This document shows positions 1-8,537 of a DNA stretch of 64,000 bases, piece by piece. Under the pieces are notes generated by a model. It was not told the origin of the DNA and searched no databases. It saw nothing but the letters and a program-made list of their open reading frames with translations. This DNA is from Desulfosporosinus metallidurans. Lineage in GTDB: Bacteria > Bacillota > Desulfitobacteriia > Desulfitobacteriales > Desulfitobacteriaceae. Every line of letters begins with the position of its first letter. The stretch's first letter is position 1. The stretch spans positions 23,260 through 87,259 of the forward strand of contig NZ_MLBF01000016.1 of assembly GCF_001936615.1 (NCBI RefSeq). The letters run 5' to 3'. The position numbers and the translations under genes were made by a program.

Positions 1-640
1 GATTAGAGACCAAAACAGTAGAAGCTCCCGCAGCAACTAAGTTTTTGGCGGTTAGGGTACTCATTTCCCCTGCTCCCATGATTAAAATCCCTTTACCTTC
101 GAGTTCTCCAAAGTTTTGTTTGGCAAGTTCTACCGCAGTATAACTAATGGAAACAGGATGCTGATCAATCAGTGTCTCCGTGCGTACGCGTTTTCCCACT
201 GCTAAGGCAGTCTGGAAAAACACATTGATCGCTTTGTTGGTGACCGCTGCCTCGTTCGCTTGTTGATATGCCTGAGCAACCTGTCCAATGATCTGTGTCT
301 CTCCTCGAACCATCGAGTCTAAACCCGAAGTAACACGAAATAAATGGCGCACTGCATCATACAAGGTGTGCACATAAAGGTACTGATTAAGTACATTTTC
401 CTCGATGCCATGGTGGCTGGCCAAAAACTTCTTAACGGATTGAGCCCCCACTTCCACATTCGTTGTAACAGCATAGACTTCAGTCCGGTTACAAGTACTG
501 AGAATTACAACCCCTTCAAGTTCGGGATAATCTTTGAGCTCTTTTAATACTTCCTTCATGCGGGAGAGATGAAAGCTCATTTTTTCTCGAATTTCCACTG
601 GCGCGCTTCGATGATTTAGTCCAATAGCGACAGGAAACAC
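1..640 (-). CDS. hemA: Glutamyl-tRNA reductase, N-terminal part (cut by window edge)
   Basis: Reduces glutamyl-tRNA to glutamate-1-semialdehyde, the first committed step of tetrapyrrole synthesis. Reading the minus strand from a GTG at 640 gives a continuous frame to base 1, with the family N-terminus (GLNHRSAPVEIREK), the catalytic-cysteine motif LSTCNRTEVY near residue 48 and the start of the NADPH domain (GAGEMSTLTAKNL). AAGGAG lies about 10 bases before the GTG. The start overlaps the end of the upstream precorrin-2 dehydrogenase gene by 25 bases, so the two are translationally linked. The C-terminal half lies outside the window. Family assignment is firm; the exact start is inferred. Confidence 0.9.
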   Translation of the reverse strand, partial: MFPVAIGLNHRSAPVEIREKMSFHLSRMKEVLKELKDYPELEGVVILSTCNRTEVYAVTTNVEVGAQSVKKFLASHHGIEENVLNQYLYVHTLYDAVRHLFRVTSGLDSMVRGETQIIGQVAQAYQQANEAAVTNKAINVFFQTALAVGKRVRTETLIDQHPVSISYTAVELAKQNFGELEGKGILIMGAGEMSTLTAKNLVAAGASTVLVSN

Positions 641-1254
641 GTTTCAACCACTCCTTCCGCCTCTGTTAAGCGCTGGGCTTTGATGAGTTCCCTCACTTCG
701 CCGTCCGTTGCCCGATTCCAAAAGATATTTCGCTTTTCGGGTGACAAGCCGGACTTAGCTTTAGTTCGCCAAGTTTTAAGCAAGTTGAGATATTCCGCCA
801 TTTCATGACCGTATAAGTTTTCCAACTCAGCTCGGACTTGCCGTGCTACAATTGGGCTGCTTCCTCCTGTGGATACGGCAATTTTCAAATCTCCTTGTTC
901 CATAATAGACGGAACAATAAAACTACATTTTTCCGGATCATCAACAACATTCACCGGTCGGTGATGGGCTATAGCATCAGAAGACACTTGAGCATTAACA
1001 TCCTCTTTTTCAGTGCATGAAAAAACAAGTATTGCCTCTTGAATATCTTCTGTGGAATATTCCTTCTCAGTCCAAAAACATGTTTTTTCGTCGATCAGCG
1101 CTCGAAGTTCCGGAATAAGTTTGGGGGAGACAATGTAGACCAAAGCTTCGTGTGCCAGTAGGGTCTGAACTTTGCGCAAAGCTACAAGTCCGCCCCCGAC
1201 GACTAAAACCGGTCGTGCTTCTAAGTCCATAAATAATGGATAGTAGTGTGGCAT
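616..1254 (-). CDS. Precorrin-2 dehydrogenase / sirohydrochlorin ferrochelatase (CysG N-terminal type)
   Basis: A 212-residue stand-alone homologue of the N-terminal half of CysG (SirC/Met8 family). It oxidises precorrin-2 to sirohydrochlorin with NAD and may insert iron to make sirohaem. The NAD-binding motif VVGGGLVALRK is near residues 18-28, and VNVVDDPEKCSFIVPS and STGGSSPIVARQVR are the family's conserved dimer and active-site segments. The length fits the short form, which lacks the uroporphyrinogen methyltransferase half. It lies directly upstream of, and overlaps, hemA, consistent with a tetrapyrrole operon. Sirohaem is needed for sulfite reductases, which fits a sulfite- or sulfate-using anaerobe; that last point is inference. 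Confidence 0.9.
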   Translation of the reverse strand: MPHYYPLFMDLEARPVLVVGGGLVALRKVQTLLAHEALVYIVSPKLIPELRALIDEKTCFWTEKEYSTEDIQEAILVFSCTEKEDVNAQVSSDAIAHHRPVNVVDDPEKCSFIVPSIMEQGDLKIAVSTGGSSPIVARQVRAELENLYGHEMAEYLNLLKTWRTKAKSGLSPEKRNIFWNRATDGEVRELIKAQRLTEAEGVVETCFLSLLD

Positions 1255-1382
1255 GAAAGATAGTCACCTTCTCCAACTTTGCATTCATTCGTCCTATTTT
1301 AACATTTTCCACTTCATAATTGAATGATTCCTTAATTATAAAAACAGTGATATGCTCGCACTATTTATGATAGAATTCATCA

Positions 1383-2240
1383 TTAAGCATAAGAATGCAG
1401 TCCCGGTAAAAAATAGTTAACGCCAAAAAACGTAAACAACACGGCTGCAAAACCAAACACGGCCAACCATGCCGCCCTTTTTCCCTTCCAGCCGTACATC
1501 AACCGTGCGTGCAAGTATCCAGCATAAATAATCCAAGTAATCAGAGACCACGTCTCTTTAGGATCCCAGGACCAGTATGTCCCCCAAGCGTAATTTGCCC
1601 ATATTGCGCCGGTAATAATGCAAAGTGTCAAAAGTGGAAACGCGAATCCGACCACCTTATAGGCTAGCTCGTCCAGTTTGTCTAACTCTGGAAAACGGGA
1701 AATAATTCCCTGTGAAGATGATTTTTTCCCGTCCTCTCCTTTGCTCAACTTAAGCAAATACATAATTCCAAGTCCGAATGACACAGCAAAAGCGCCGTAA
1801 GCAAACATTGCCGTTACGACATGAAATGTAAGCCATTGGCTCTTAAGTGCCGGAGGCACCGCTTGGGCAATTCGTTCCTCAGGCCCCATACTCATAATAA
1901 TAAATATCAAGAGCAAGAAGGAAATCGGCGTGACAAAGGCTCCGAGTGCTTTTAATTTATAGCGAAATTCTGCAAACAAATAAACAGCCACGATTCCCCA
2001 AACAAAGGTCAAGAGAAATTCATAACCATTGGAAAGTGGTGGATGCCCTGAAATGAACATTCTAAGGAGAACGGCTGCAGTGTTTGCGATCAAGCCGATG
2101 GCAGTAATATATGTTGCAAAGCGCCCAATAAGTTCTTTTTTAGAGCCAATCCAAATCCAGTACAACAGCATACCTAAGGTATACGCCATCACCATGACAT
2201 AAAACGCTGACGTTTCGAGACTCTGTAATCCCTGGTTCAC
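1383..2240 (-). CDS. ccsA: Cytochrome c biogenesis protein CcsA/ResC
   Basis: Multispanning membrane protein of the System II cytochrome c assembly pathway, which carries haem across the membrane and, with ResB, attaches it to apocytochromes. It is 285 residues with about eight hydrophobic segments. The tryptophan-rich WWD motif WGTYWSWDPKETW lies near residues 218-230. Flanking histidines (SGHPPL, LTFHVVTAM and GYLHARLM) match the haem-ligand positions of the family. It sits 39 bases downstream of resB on the same strand, so the two are probably cotranscribed. It supports multihaem c-type cytochromes in an anaerobic respirer. Confidence 0.93.
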   Translation of the reverse strand: MNQGLQSLETSAFYVMVMAYTLGMLLYWIWIGSKKELIGRFATYITAIGLIANTAAVLLRMFISGHPPLSNGYEFLLTFVWGIVAVYLFAEFRYKLKALGAFVTPISFLLLIFIIMSMGPEERIAQAVPPALKSQWLTFHVVTAMFAYGAFAVSFGLGIMYLLKLSKGEDGKKSSSQGIISRFPELDKLDELAYKVVGFAFPLLTLCIITGAIWANYAWGTYWSWDPKETWSLITWIIYAGYLHARLMYGWKGKRAAWLAVFGFAAVLFTFFGVNYFLPGLHSYA

Positions 2241-2279
2241 AGTGTTATCCTCCCTTTTTTGGACAATTGATGATAATCC

Positions 2280-3584
2280 CTAATTCATCTTGATATCATG
2301 AATCAAACGTTCAAACTCGCTTTGCACTCCGCCAGCAACTTTTCCGGCCAAAGCTCCCATAGTTAACTCACCTTGATTGCCCTGTTTAGCTATGAAAACA
2401 CCTAACACGACATTCGTCCGCCAGTAGAATGATAACAGGAGTCCTCCTAATAATAAGGCACATCCAAACCAAATAACCATAACTCCTGGGTCTTCTTTAA
2501 CCTGTAAGCCGGTGAACCCAGCGTTGCCATCAAGGGTCAGTTTGTATTGACCCTGTATATCGATAGTTTGTCCGACTTTAAGTTGCCCAGTTTGTATTGG
2601 CTGAGAAGCTGTCCCTTTATAAACCTGATAAACAATTGACGTAGTTTGTTGCTCGCTACTTATTGCTGCAGCGATAAGGTAAAGATTTGTTCCCTCAGCT
2701 TGGAAATAGTTTCCGCCCTGTTCTTGTAAAACCAGAGGAATCTTTTTCCCCTTCAAATCCGCAGTAAGATGGACCCCTTTAGCAAAACTAGATTGGTAGA
2801 ACGTTACCCCTTCGTAGGTAAAAGGGTGATTGACCGAAATCGTTTGTGTGGCCACTTCCTGACCATTTTTCAAGATACTCATGTCGGTATACCAGTTATC
2901 TCGCTCCCCATTAGCTAAGAATCTGTCTTCAGCAGAATTGATCCGAACACTAAAATCGTGCTTTACTGTTCCCCTAGAGACATTGATAGAGTTAATGGGT
3001 ATAGTTGTTCCAGCACCTGTCATAAAAAATCCCTTAAAACCCATGAAAGAGCCCAGCAGCGCTCCAATAACTAACACAACAAAGGAGACATGCGCAATAA
3101 TCGATCCCCAATTCCCTAAACGCCGCTTAATCGCTATGAAGCTCCAGCCCGCGTCGTTTTCTTTTGTAACAATTTTATAGCCTCTGCGTTTTAGAACTTC
3201 TCGTACAGATAGCTTAAGAGACTCGCCGTCTCCTGCCCATTTTGCTTGAACCTTTTTAGGCACAGTCGAAGTACCCTCTGGTGGCTTAAGTTTAAAGGTA
3301 CGGTTATAAACTCCCTGAAATCGTTGCACACTGCAGACAATTAAATTGATACAAAGTAAGCCCAACAATAAACGAAACCAAAACGTTCCATAGAGATTGG
3401 TGAAGCCCAGCTTCTGCCAGATTTGCCCCACAGTTTGGGCCTTTGCCGGGTCCACATTGACTTGGGGAAACAGAGTCCCCAATCCAGCAACGAGGGCTAT
3501 TATTCCTAATAAAGCCAGGCCCAACTTCATTGAACTGAAAAAGCGCCATACCTTTTCAATAATACCTTCTTGTTGTTCGCTCAT
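2280..3584 (-). CDS. resB: Cytochrome c biogenesis protein ResB/Ccs1
   Basis: Partner of CcsA in System II cytochrome c maturation. The 434-residue protein has N-terminal membrane segments (SMKLGLALLGIIALVAG near residue 20 and RLLLGLLCINLIVC near residue 70), a third segment near 160-185 (GSIIAHVSFVVLVIGALLG), a large extracytoplasmic domain and a last membrane segment near 370-390. GWSFIAIKRRLGNWGSIIAH is the characteristic ResB segment. It is the first gene of the resB-ccsA pair and follows an apparent terminator of the hepT operon upstream. GGAGGGGA precedes the ATG. Confidence 0.92.
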   Translation of the reverse strand: MSEQQEGIIEKVWRFFSSMKLGLALLGIIALVAGLGTLFPQVNVDPAKAQTVGQIWQKLGFTNLYGTFWFRLLLGLLCINLIVCSVQRFQGVYNRTFKLKPPEGTSTVPKKVQAKWAGDGESLKLSVREVLKRRGYKIVTKENDAGWSFIAIKRRLGNWGSIIAHVSFVVLVIGALLGSFMGFKGFFMTGAGTTIPINSINVSRGTVKHDFSVRINSAEDRFLANGERDNWYTDMSILKNGQEVATQTISVNHPFTYEGVTFYQSSFAKGVHLTADLKGKKIPLVLQEQGGNYFQAEGTNLYLIAAAISSEQQTTSIVYQVYKGTASQPIQTGQLKVGQTIDIQGQYKLTLDGNAGFTGLQVKEDPGVMVIWFGCALLLGGLLLSFYWRTNVVLGVFIAKQGNQGELTMGALAGKVAGGVQSEFERLIHDIKMN

Positions 3585-3689
3585 TTCATCCCCTCCTTAG
3601 TTGCAAAAAAACCTATGTATCTACCCATTGCAATTTGAAATTACGCAGCATTAGCTTATCATATCACATTAGTAAAAGGATATAAAATT

Positions 3690-3736
3690 GAGAGAAGCTA
3701 CCCCGTTCGATCGCATCCACAGGGGTAGTTTCTCTC
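3690..3736 (-). terminator. Rho-independent terminator after hepT
   Basis: A 15-base stem (arms 3690-3704 and 3722-3736) with one mismatch is followed on the minus strand by an AT-rich tract with TTTT. It overlaps the last bases before the hepT stop and ends the mqn-tat-hepT operon before resB. Confidence 0.75.
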
Positions 3737-4705
3737 TTAAAACTTCCGAACCGCAATAAACTCAGCTAAATCTTCTAGCGCTTTACGTGTTGGAACCTTT
3801 GGAAGATCCTGAAGATGTTTTTTAGCCTTCTTTACATATAAATCGACCAAATGCATCGAATCATCAATCGCACCAGTGGCCTTGATTAGTCCAATCGTTT
3901 CCGCCACTTCATCCTCTGTTTTGTCCACTTTCCCAAGCAACGTCTTTAACTTACCTGGCTCCGGTGACGACTTTAGGGCCAAGATCATGGGTAATGTCAT
4001 GATTCCTTGGCGCAAATCTCCCCCAATCGGCTTCCCAAACTCGGAGGGCTTAGCCGTGATATCCAGAACATCATCGACAATCTGAAAGGCCATTCCTAAC
4101 GAATGTCCATAAGCACCCAAGGCCCATATCTGACGCCTGGGAGCTTCTGAAACCAACGCCCCTAATTTACAACAAGCGGAAATCAACATGGCAGTTTTTC
4201 GTTTAATACGGTAATAATACTGTTTTAGATTTTGTTCCACGTCAAAGGAAGATTTGATCTGTTGAATCTCCCCTTGGCACATTTCCACGCTGACTTCTGC
4301 CAAAATGCGAGAAACCTCTGGATGATCAATCTTGGCAATGAGCATCAAAGACTTCGCCAATAAATAGTCACCCGTTTCTACGGATACAATATTACCCCAG
4401 TTAGCTTTGACTGTCGGTCGCCCTCTGCGGGTCATTGAGGCATCCACGACATCATCATGGACTAGCGATGACATATGTATAAGCTCTAAGGCCATTGCCA
4501 CTGGCATCAATTTTTCCGAGGAACTACCATAGAATTTCCCTGCTAAAAGCGTAAAAGCTGGACGCAACCGTTTCCCTCCGGCAGCCAATAAATGGACAGC
4601 CGAATCTTGGAGAATCGGGTAATCCGTCTCTACGAATTTTGTCAGTTCATTTTCAACCCGTTGGAGATCTGAATTTATCTGATTGAAGAGCCAGAGTTGT
4701 TTCAA
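3737..4705 (-). CDS. hepT: Trans-polyprenyl diphosphate synthase (heptaprenyl diphosphate synthase component II type)
   Basis: Makes the long isoprenoid diphosphate for the menaquinone side chain by successive condensation of isopentenyl diphosphate. The first aspartate-rich motif (HDDVVDASMTRRGRPT) is near residue 85, GDYLLAKSL and the lysine-rich KRKTAMLIS follow, and the second motif FQIVDDVLD is near residue 210; all catalytic residues are present. The open frame continues upstream into tatA, but a TTG at 4705 with AGGTGA seven bases before it gives 322 residues, the usual family length, so I chose it. An ATG at 4738 is the alternative and would overlap tatA. It closes the menaquinone operon. 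Chain length cannot be read from the sequence. Confidence 0.88.
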   Translation of the reverse strand: MKQLWLFNQINSDLQRVENELTKFVETDYPILQDSAVHLLAAGGKRLRPAFTLLAGKFYGSSSEKLMPVAMALELIHMSSLVHDDVVDASMTRRGRPTVKANWGNIVSVETGDYLLAKSLMLIAKIDHPEVSRILAEVSVEMCQGEIQQIKSSFDVEQNLKQYYYRIKRKTAMLISACCKLGALVSEAPRRQIWALGAYGHSLGMAFQIVDDVLDITAKPSEFGKPIGGDLRQGIMTLPMILALKSSPEPGKLKTLLGKVDKTEDEVAETIGLIKATGAIDDSMHLVDLYVKKAKKHLQDLPKVPTRKALEDLAEFIAVRKF

Positions 4706-4712
4706 AACCGGT

Positions 4713-5078
4713 TCACCTGCTCGCACCCTTTTCTTCATAAGATACCATATCCACCGGCAGTTCCGCCAGTGGATCATCCGGAATTTCGTCCTCGTACGTT
4801 AACAAGTCCTCGTCGATTTCATCCTTTTGCGTCTCACTCACGTCTGTGGGTGCTTCTTTCTCGGCAATACGTGGGGACGTTGTCTGTTCAAAAGCTTTAT
4901 TTATAATATTTACCGGGTTATCCATCACTGAACTTTGAAATTCCTTAGTCAGATCCTGGGTCGCTTTGCGGATTTCAAAAACTACTTTACCGATCGTCCG
5001 AGCGATGTCGGGCAAATCTTCTGGACCAAACAAAATAAGTGCGATAGCCATAATTAAGAGTATCTCACTAAAACCCAC
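4713..5078 (-). CDS. tatA: Twin-arginine translocase subunit TatA/TatB family
   Basis: Small membrane-anchored component of the Tat pathway, which exports folded, often cofactor-loaded proteins. It is 121 residues: one N-terminal membrane helix (MGFSEILLIMAIALILFGP), the FGP hinge, an amphipathic helix to about residue 50, and an acidic, unstructured tail. The residue after the hinge proline is Glu (FGPEDLP), as often in TatB-like members, so A or B type is not decided. It lies 12 bases downstream of tatC and ends just before hepT. Confidence 0.88.
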   Translation of the reverse strand: MGFSEILLIMAIALILFGPEDLPDIARTIGKVVFEIRKATQDLTKEFQSSVMDNPVNIINKAFEQTTSPRIAEKEAPTDVSETQKDEIDEDLLTYEDEIPDDPLAELPVDMVSYEEKGASR

Positions 5079-5090
5079 GTTCTCACCCCC

Positions 5091-5855
5091 TTATTTCAAA
5101 GCCAGTTCTTTTTCTGTTCTACGTACAACAAGATACCCCAGCCAAATACTAATTTCATAGAGAAGGTACATTGGTCCAGCCATGAGGAGTTGGGTAAACA
5201 GGTCTGGCGTCGGTGCAACCACAGCCGCTAAAATGACAATTGCCAAGACCGCCCAACGTCTTTTTTTGGCCAACGTTTTGGGGGATAACACTCCTATACG
5301 AATTAAAATTAATAAGACAATCGGAAGTTGAAACACTAATCCAAACGTCAGGAGAAAGGTTACGAGAAAGCTAAGGTAAGACGTTTTGGTCACAAAGGGG
5401 GTAGATTGAACACCCCCGCCACCGGCCATAAGCAAAAATCTGATCCCAATAGGCAATACAACGTAGAAACATAATGCAGCCCCAGCAAGAAAGAGGAGTA
5501 ATGAGCTTGGAACAATAATATATAAGTATTTTCGTTCATTTTGCTTTAACGCCGGTAACACAAAACTCCAAATCTGCCAAATGATAATTGGAAGCGCAAT
5601 GACCATACCAACGAATAAGGAAACTTTCAGTTTGACTAACATGGGTTCCATGGGGGTTGTCGTAATAAACATGATATCTTTCAACTTTGTTACCGGAGTT
5701 GCTAAATAGGTGAAGGTCAGATCACTTATGAACCATCCAACGATGGCCCCGAACGCTATTGCATATGCAGAAATCACCAGTACTTTGCGTAGGGCTATAA
5801 CATGTTCCATTAACGGTAAATTGCCTTCATTGAGCTGTCGCTTGCGCCTGCGCAT
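5091..5855 (-). CDS. tatC: Sec-independent protein translocase TatC
   Basis: Core receptor of the twin-arginine translocase, which recognises RR signal peptides. It is 254 residues with six membrane spans. The N-terminal segment LMEHVIALRKVL matches the conserved cytoplasmic entry, and FVLPALKQNERKYL in the first cytoplasmic loop is the signature with the conserved FxxPaLxxxEk pattern. Its start lies four bases after the mqnC stop, indicating coupled translation. Location with menaquinone genes fits export of respiratory oxidoreductases. Confidence 0.93.
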   Translation of the reverse strand: MRRRKRQLNEGNLPLMEHVIALRKVLVISAYAIAFGAIVGWFISDLTFTYLATPVTKLKDIMFITTTPMEPMLVKLKVSLFVGMVIALPIIIWQIWSFVLPALKQNERKYLYIIVPSSLLLFLAGAALCFYVVLPIGIRFLLMAGGGGVQSTPFVTKTSYLSFLVTFLLTFGLVFQLPIVLLILIRIGVLSPKTLAKKRRWAVLAIVILAAVVAPTPDLFTQLLMAGPMYLLYEISIWLGYLVVRRTEKELALK

Positions 5856-5859
5856 CCGC

Positions 5860-6942
5860 CTACACTTCCTTCCCGTACTCCTTTAACCACTCGTAATGTG
5901 TATTGCGTTGAACAGCTCGATAACCCGCATCTTCAATACAACGAATAATCTCCTGTAACGGGACACGTGTTTGCACGCCAGCAGCTCGAACCACATTTTC
6001 CTCTAACATCGTACTCCCGAAATCATTAGCCCCAAAGCGTAAAGCTACCTGCGCCATTTTGGCCCCTTGTGTAACCCACGATGCTTGAACATTGTCCACG
6101 TTATCAAGCATTAAACGCGCTACCGCAAGTGTGCGCAGATATTCGACCCCCGTGCTGCCCTCTCCGCCAAGTTCGGTGTTTGTGGGAGCATAACTCCAAG
6201 GAATAAAAGCGGTAAAGCCACCCGTTTGGTCCTGAGCTTCTCGAACACGCACCATATGCAGAATTCGTTCCTCAAACGTTTCCACATGCCCAAACATCAT
6301 GGTTGCAGTTGTTTTCATACCCTGTTTGTGCGCTGTGGTCATCACGTCCATCCATTGTTGCCAACTTACTTTGTTAGGGCTAATCAGATGACGTACGCGA
6401 TCATCGAGGATTTCAGCCCCTCCCCCAGGAATCGAATCTAAACCCGCCTCTCTAAGACGACGGATGACTTCCTCTAAACTCAACTGGGATTTATTCGCCA
6501 AATCCCAGATTTCCGGAGGGCTAAACGAGTGAATGTGAATCGTATAATGGCTTTTAATATCACGCAGTAGATTTTCGAAATAGTCTAGATCCAAATCAGG
6601 ATGTAATCCCCCTTGAATCAAAAGCTGAGTTCCTCCGACTGCAATCGTTTCTTCAATTTTAGCATGTAATTCGTCTCGTGACAAAATATATCCATTTGGA
6701 TCTCCGGGTTTACAATAGAAGGCACAAAACTTACATTGACAGGAACAGACGTTAGTATAATTAATATTCCTGTCAATAACAAAGGTAATCACTTTTTCTG
6801 GATGCATTTGCCCTCGAACGAGATCCGCAGCTTGCCCTAAGGAAAGAAGATCGGCATCTTGTAGTAGTTTAACCCCATCTGCGACGGATAACCGTTCGCC
6901 AGCCAAACGTTTCTCAATGATTCTTAAGGTCTCGGCTTGCAC
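5860..6942 (-). CDS. mqnC: Dehypoxanthine futalosine cyclase (radical SAM)
   Basis: Radical SAM enzyme that cyclises dehypoxanthine futalosine to cyclic dehypoxanthine futalosine in the futalosine route to menaquinone. It is 360 residues. The cluster motif CSCQCKFC (CX3CX2C) is near residues 66-73, followed by GGTQLLIQGGLHPDL, SPPEIWDLA and GLDSIPGGGAEIL, all typical of the MqnC/MqnE/CofH group. YILSRDEL and the TTATMMFGHVE segment favour MqnC. It starts at GTG with GGGGGAG upstream, 20 bases after the damaged mqnE. The full radical SAM core is present, in contrast with its neighbour. Confidence 0.9.
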   Translation of the reverse strand: MQAETLRIIEKRLAGERLSVADGVKLLQDADLLSLGQAADLVRGQMHPEKVITFVIDRNINYTNVCSCQCKFCAFYCKPGDPNGYILSRDELHAKIEETIAVGGTQLLIQGGLHPDLDLDYFENLLRDIKSHYTIHIHSFSPPEIWDLANKSQLSLEEVIRRLREAGLDSIPGGGAEILDDRVRHLISPNKVSWQQWMDVMTTAHKQGMKTTATMMFGHVETFEERILHMVRVREAQDQTGGFTAFIPWSYAPTNTELGGEGSTGVEYLRTLAVARLMLDNVDNVQASWVTQGAKMAQVALRFGANDFGSTMLEENVVRAAGVQTRVPLQEIIRCIEDAGYRAVQRNTHYEWLKEYGKEV

Positions 6943-6962
6943 ATACTTCTCCCCCTTCCGTC

Positions 6963-7649
6963 CTAGTTGGTTTTAAGGACACGATACAAATTATCTCGTT
7001 CCACCGCATCTCGTCCAGCCTTTTGAATAAGGTGAATCAAGGCTCGTTTAGTCATAACTTGATTTGTTTCGGTCCCCGCTGAGTGAATAATTCTCTCCTC
7101 CACTACGGTACCATCTAAATCATCCACCCCAAACGCCAGAGAAACTTGGGCCAGTCTAGGCCCGAGCATGATCCAAAACCCCTTAATGTGATCGAAATTG
7201 TCCAGAAGAATCCTAGAAATAGCCAACATTTTTAGGTCTTCAAAACCCGTTGTATTTCCAATACCCATGGTTCCTTCTAATTTTATATTTTCGGGGTAAA
7301 AGGGAAGAGGAATAAACGTCAGAAACCCACCTGTCCGATCCTGTTGCTCGCGCATTTGTAGCAAATGGTCAATCCGTTCCTCTGTGGTTTCATTGTGACC
7401 GTAGCACATCGTGGCATTAGTGCAATTATCGAGATCGCTACAAACATTGGCATATTTAATAGGACGATTGACGATAAAATAGGTTTGATTACCATTTTTC
7501 CGTTCGCGTACGAGGTTGGCCATATAGCCAAGGGCCAAGATGTCTTGACTATTCATCATGCGAACACCATCATCAAACTCTAAACGTTCACCCTTTTCGA
7601 CTTTTTCAATTAGGTCATAGAGTTCACTTTGTTCAAACAGTGAGGGCAT
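6963..7649 (-). pseudogene. mqnE: Aminofutalosine synthase MqnE lacking its radical SAM core (internal in-frame deletion)
   Basis: MqnE joins the radical of SAM to 3-[(1-carboxyvinyl)oxy]benzoate to make aminofutalosine. The frame is open for 228 residues with a good start (GGAGG before ATG). Residues 1-70 match the MqnE N-terminus (FDDGVRMMNSQDILALGYMA, IKYANVC), then at about residue 70 the sequence jumps to TNATMCYGHNETTEERIDHL, which in the family lies some 130-140 residues later. The second and third cluster cysteines, the SAM-binding strands and the GGxHP region are gone, so it cannot be a working radical SAM enzyme. Family members are about 370 residues. The frame is kept and the remaining sequence is well conserved, so the deletion is recent, or the short form has another role, or it is an assembly artefact. 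Confidence 0.8.
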
Positions 7650-7667
7650 TGCGTCCCCTCCTTTTAA

Positions 7668-8522
7668 TTATCGTAAAAAGATTAAATCCAAGATCGAGAA
7701 GACAAAAAGCAAAATACTCAAGTACCCGTTAAGGTCGAAAAAAGCAACCCCAATTTTAGAGAGATCATCTGCCGTGACAATGCGATGCTGCCGGAAAAGC
7801 AAGATAATGGCAATCCCAACACCTGCATAATAAAGCCAACTCATGGACATAACCACTCCGACCGCGATAAAAAAGAGTGGCGCAAGCATGTGCAAAAATG
7901 ACGAAATTTCCAAACCCCTCTGCACCCCGAAAATAGCAGGAATCGAGTGCAACCCTTCTTTACGGTCAAACTCTACATCTTGGCAGGCATAAACGACATC
8001 AAACCCTGCAACCCAAGTCACGACCCCAAGCCCCAAGAGAATAGGCGCCAAAGCCCAATGACCCGTTACCCCGATCCATGCTCCCGCCGGGGCTAAGCCT
8101 AGTGAAATTCCCAAGGCCAAATGGCAAGCCCAAGTAAACCGCTTTGTATAGGAATATAAAACAAGAAAAAAGACAGCGATTGGCATCAACATTAAGGCCA
8201 AATAATTGAGTTTGTACGCTGAATAGCCTAATAACAAGAAAGACAACACCGTGTAAAAGTAAACCTCCTTCACCCGAAGCTGACCTGCTGGCAGTGCCCT
8301 CTGAGCCGTCCGTGGGTTACGCGCATCGATATGCCTGTCAATCAGGCGATTTAAGGACATCGCTGCCGTCCTAGCCCCTATCATGGCCAGTGTAATCCAG
8401 ACTAGTTTTGAAACAGACGGTACACCATCGGCAGCCAAAAAAGCGCCCAAATATGCAAAAGGAAGGGCAAAAAGTGTATGTTCAAATTTAATCATTTCGA
8501 AGAAAACTCTAAGTTTATTCAT
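7668..8522 (-). CDS. UbiA-family prenyltransferase of menaquinone synthesis (MqnP-like)
   Basis: Membrane prenyltransferase expected to attach the polyprenyl chain to the aromatic acid precursor in the futalosine pathway. It is 284 residues with about eight membrane spans. The first Asp-rich motif is seen as NRLIDRHIDARNPRT near residue 60, and the second as DVVYACQDVEFDRKEGLHSIP near residue 180, the usual two UbiA motifs. GGAGTGGAG precedes the ATG. It lies between the degenerate prenyl synthase and mqnE in one operon, which supports MqnP over other UbiA members (protohaem or hydroxybenzoate transferases). Confidence 0.85.
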   Translation of the reverse strand: MNKLRVFFEMIKFEHTLFALPFAYLGAFLAADGVPSVSKLVWITLAMIGARTAAMSLNRLIDRHIDARNPRTAQRALPAGQLRVKEVYFYTVLSFLLLGYSAYKLNYLALMLMPIAVFFLVLYSYTKRFTWACHLALGISLGLAPAGAWIGVTGHWALAPILLGLGVVTWVAGFDVVYACQDVEFDRKEGLHSIPAIFGVQRGLEISSFLHMLAPLFFIAVGVVMSMSWLYYAGVGIAIILLFRQHRIVTADDLSKIGVAFFDLNGYLSILLFVFSILDLIFLR

Positions 8523-8537
8523 ACTCCACTCCGTTCG

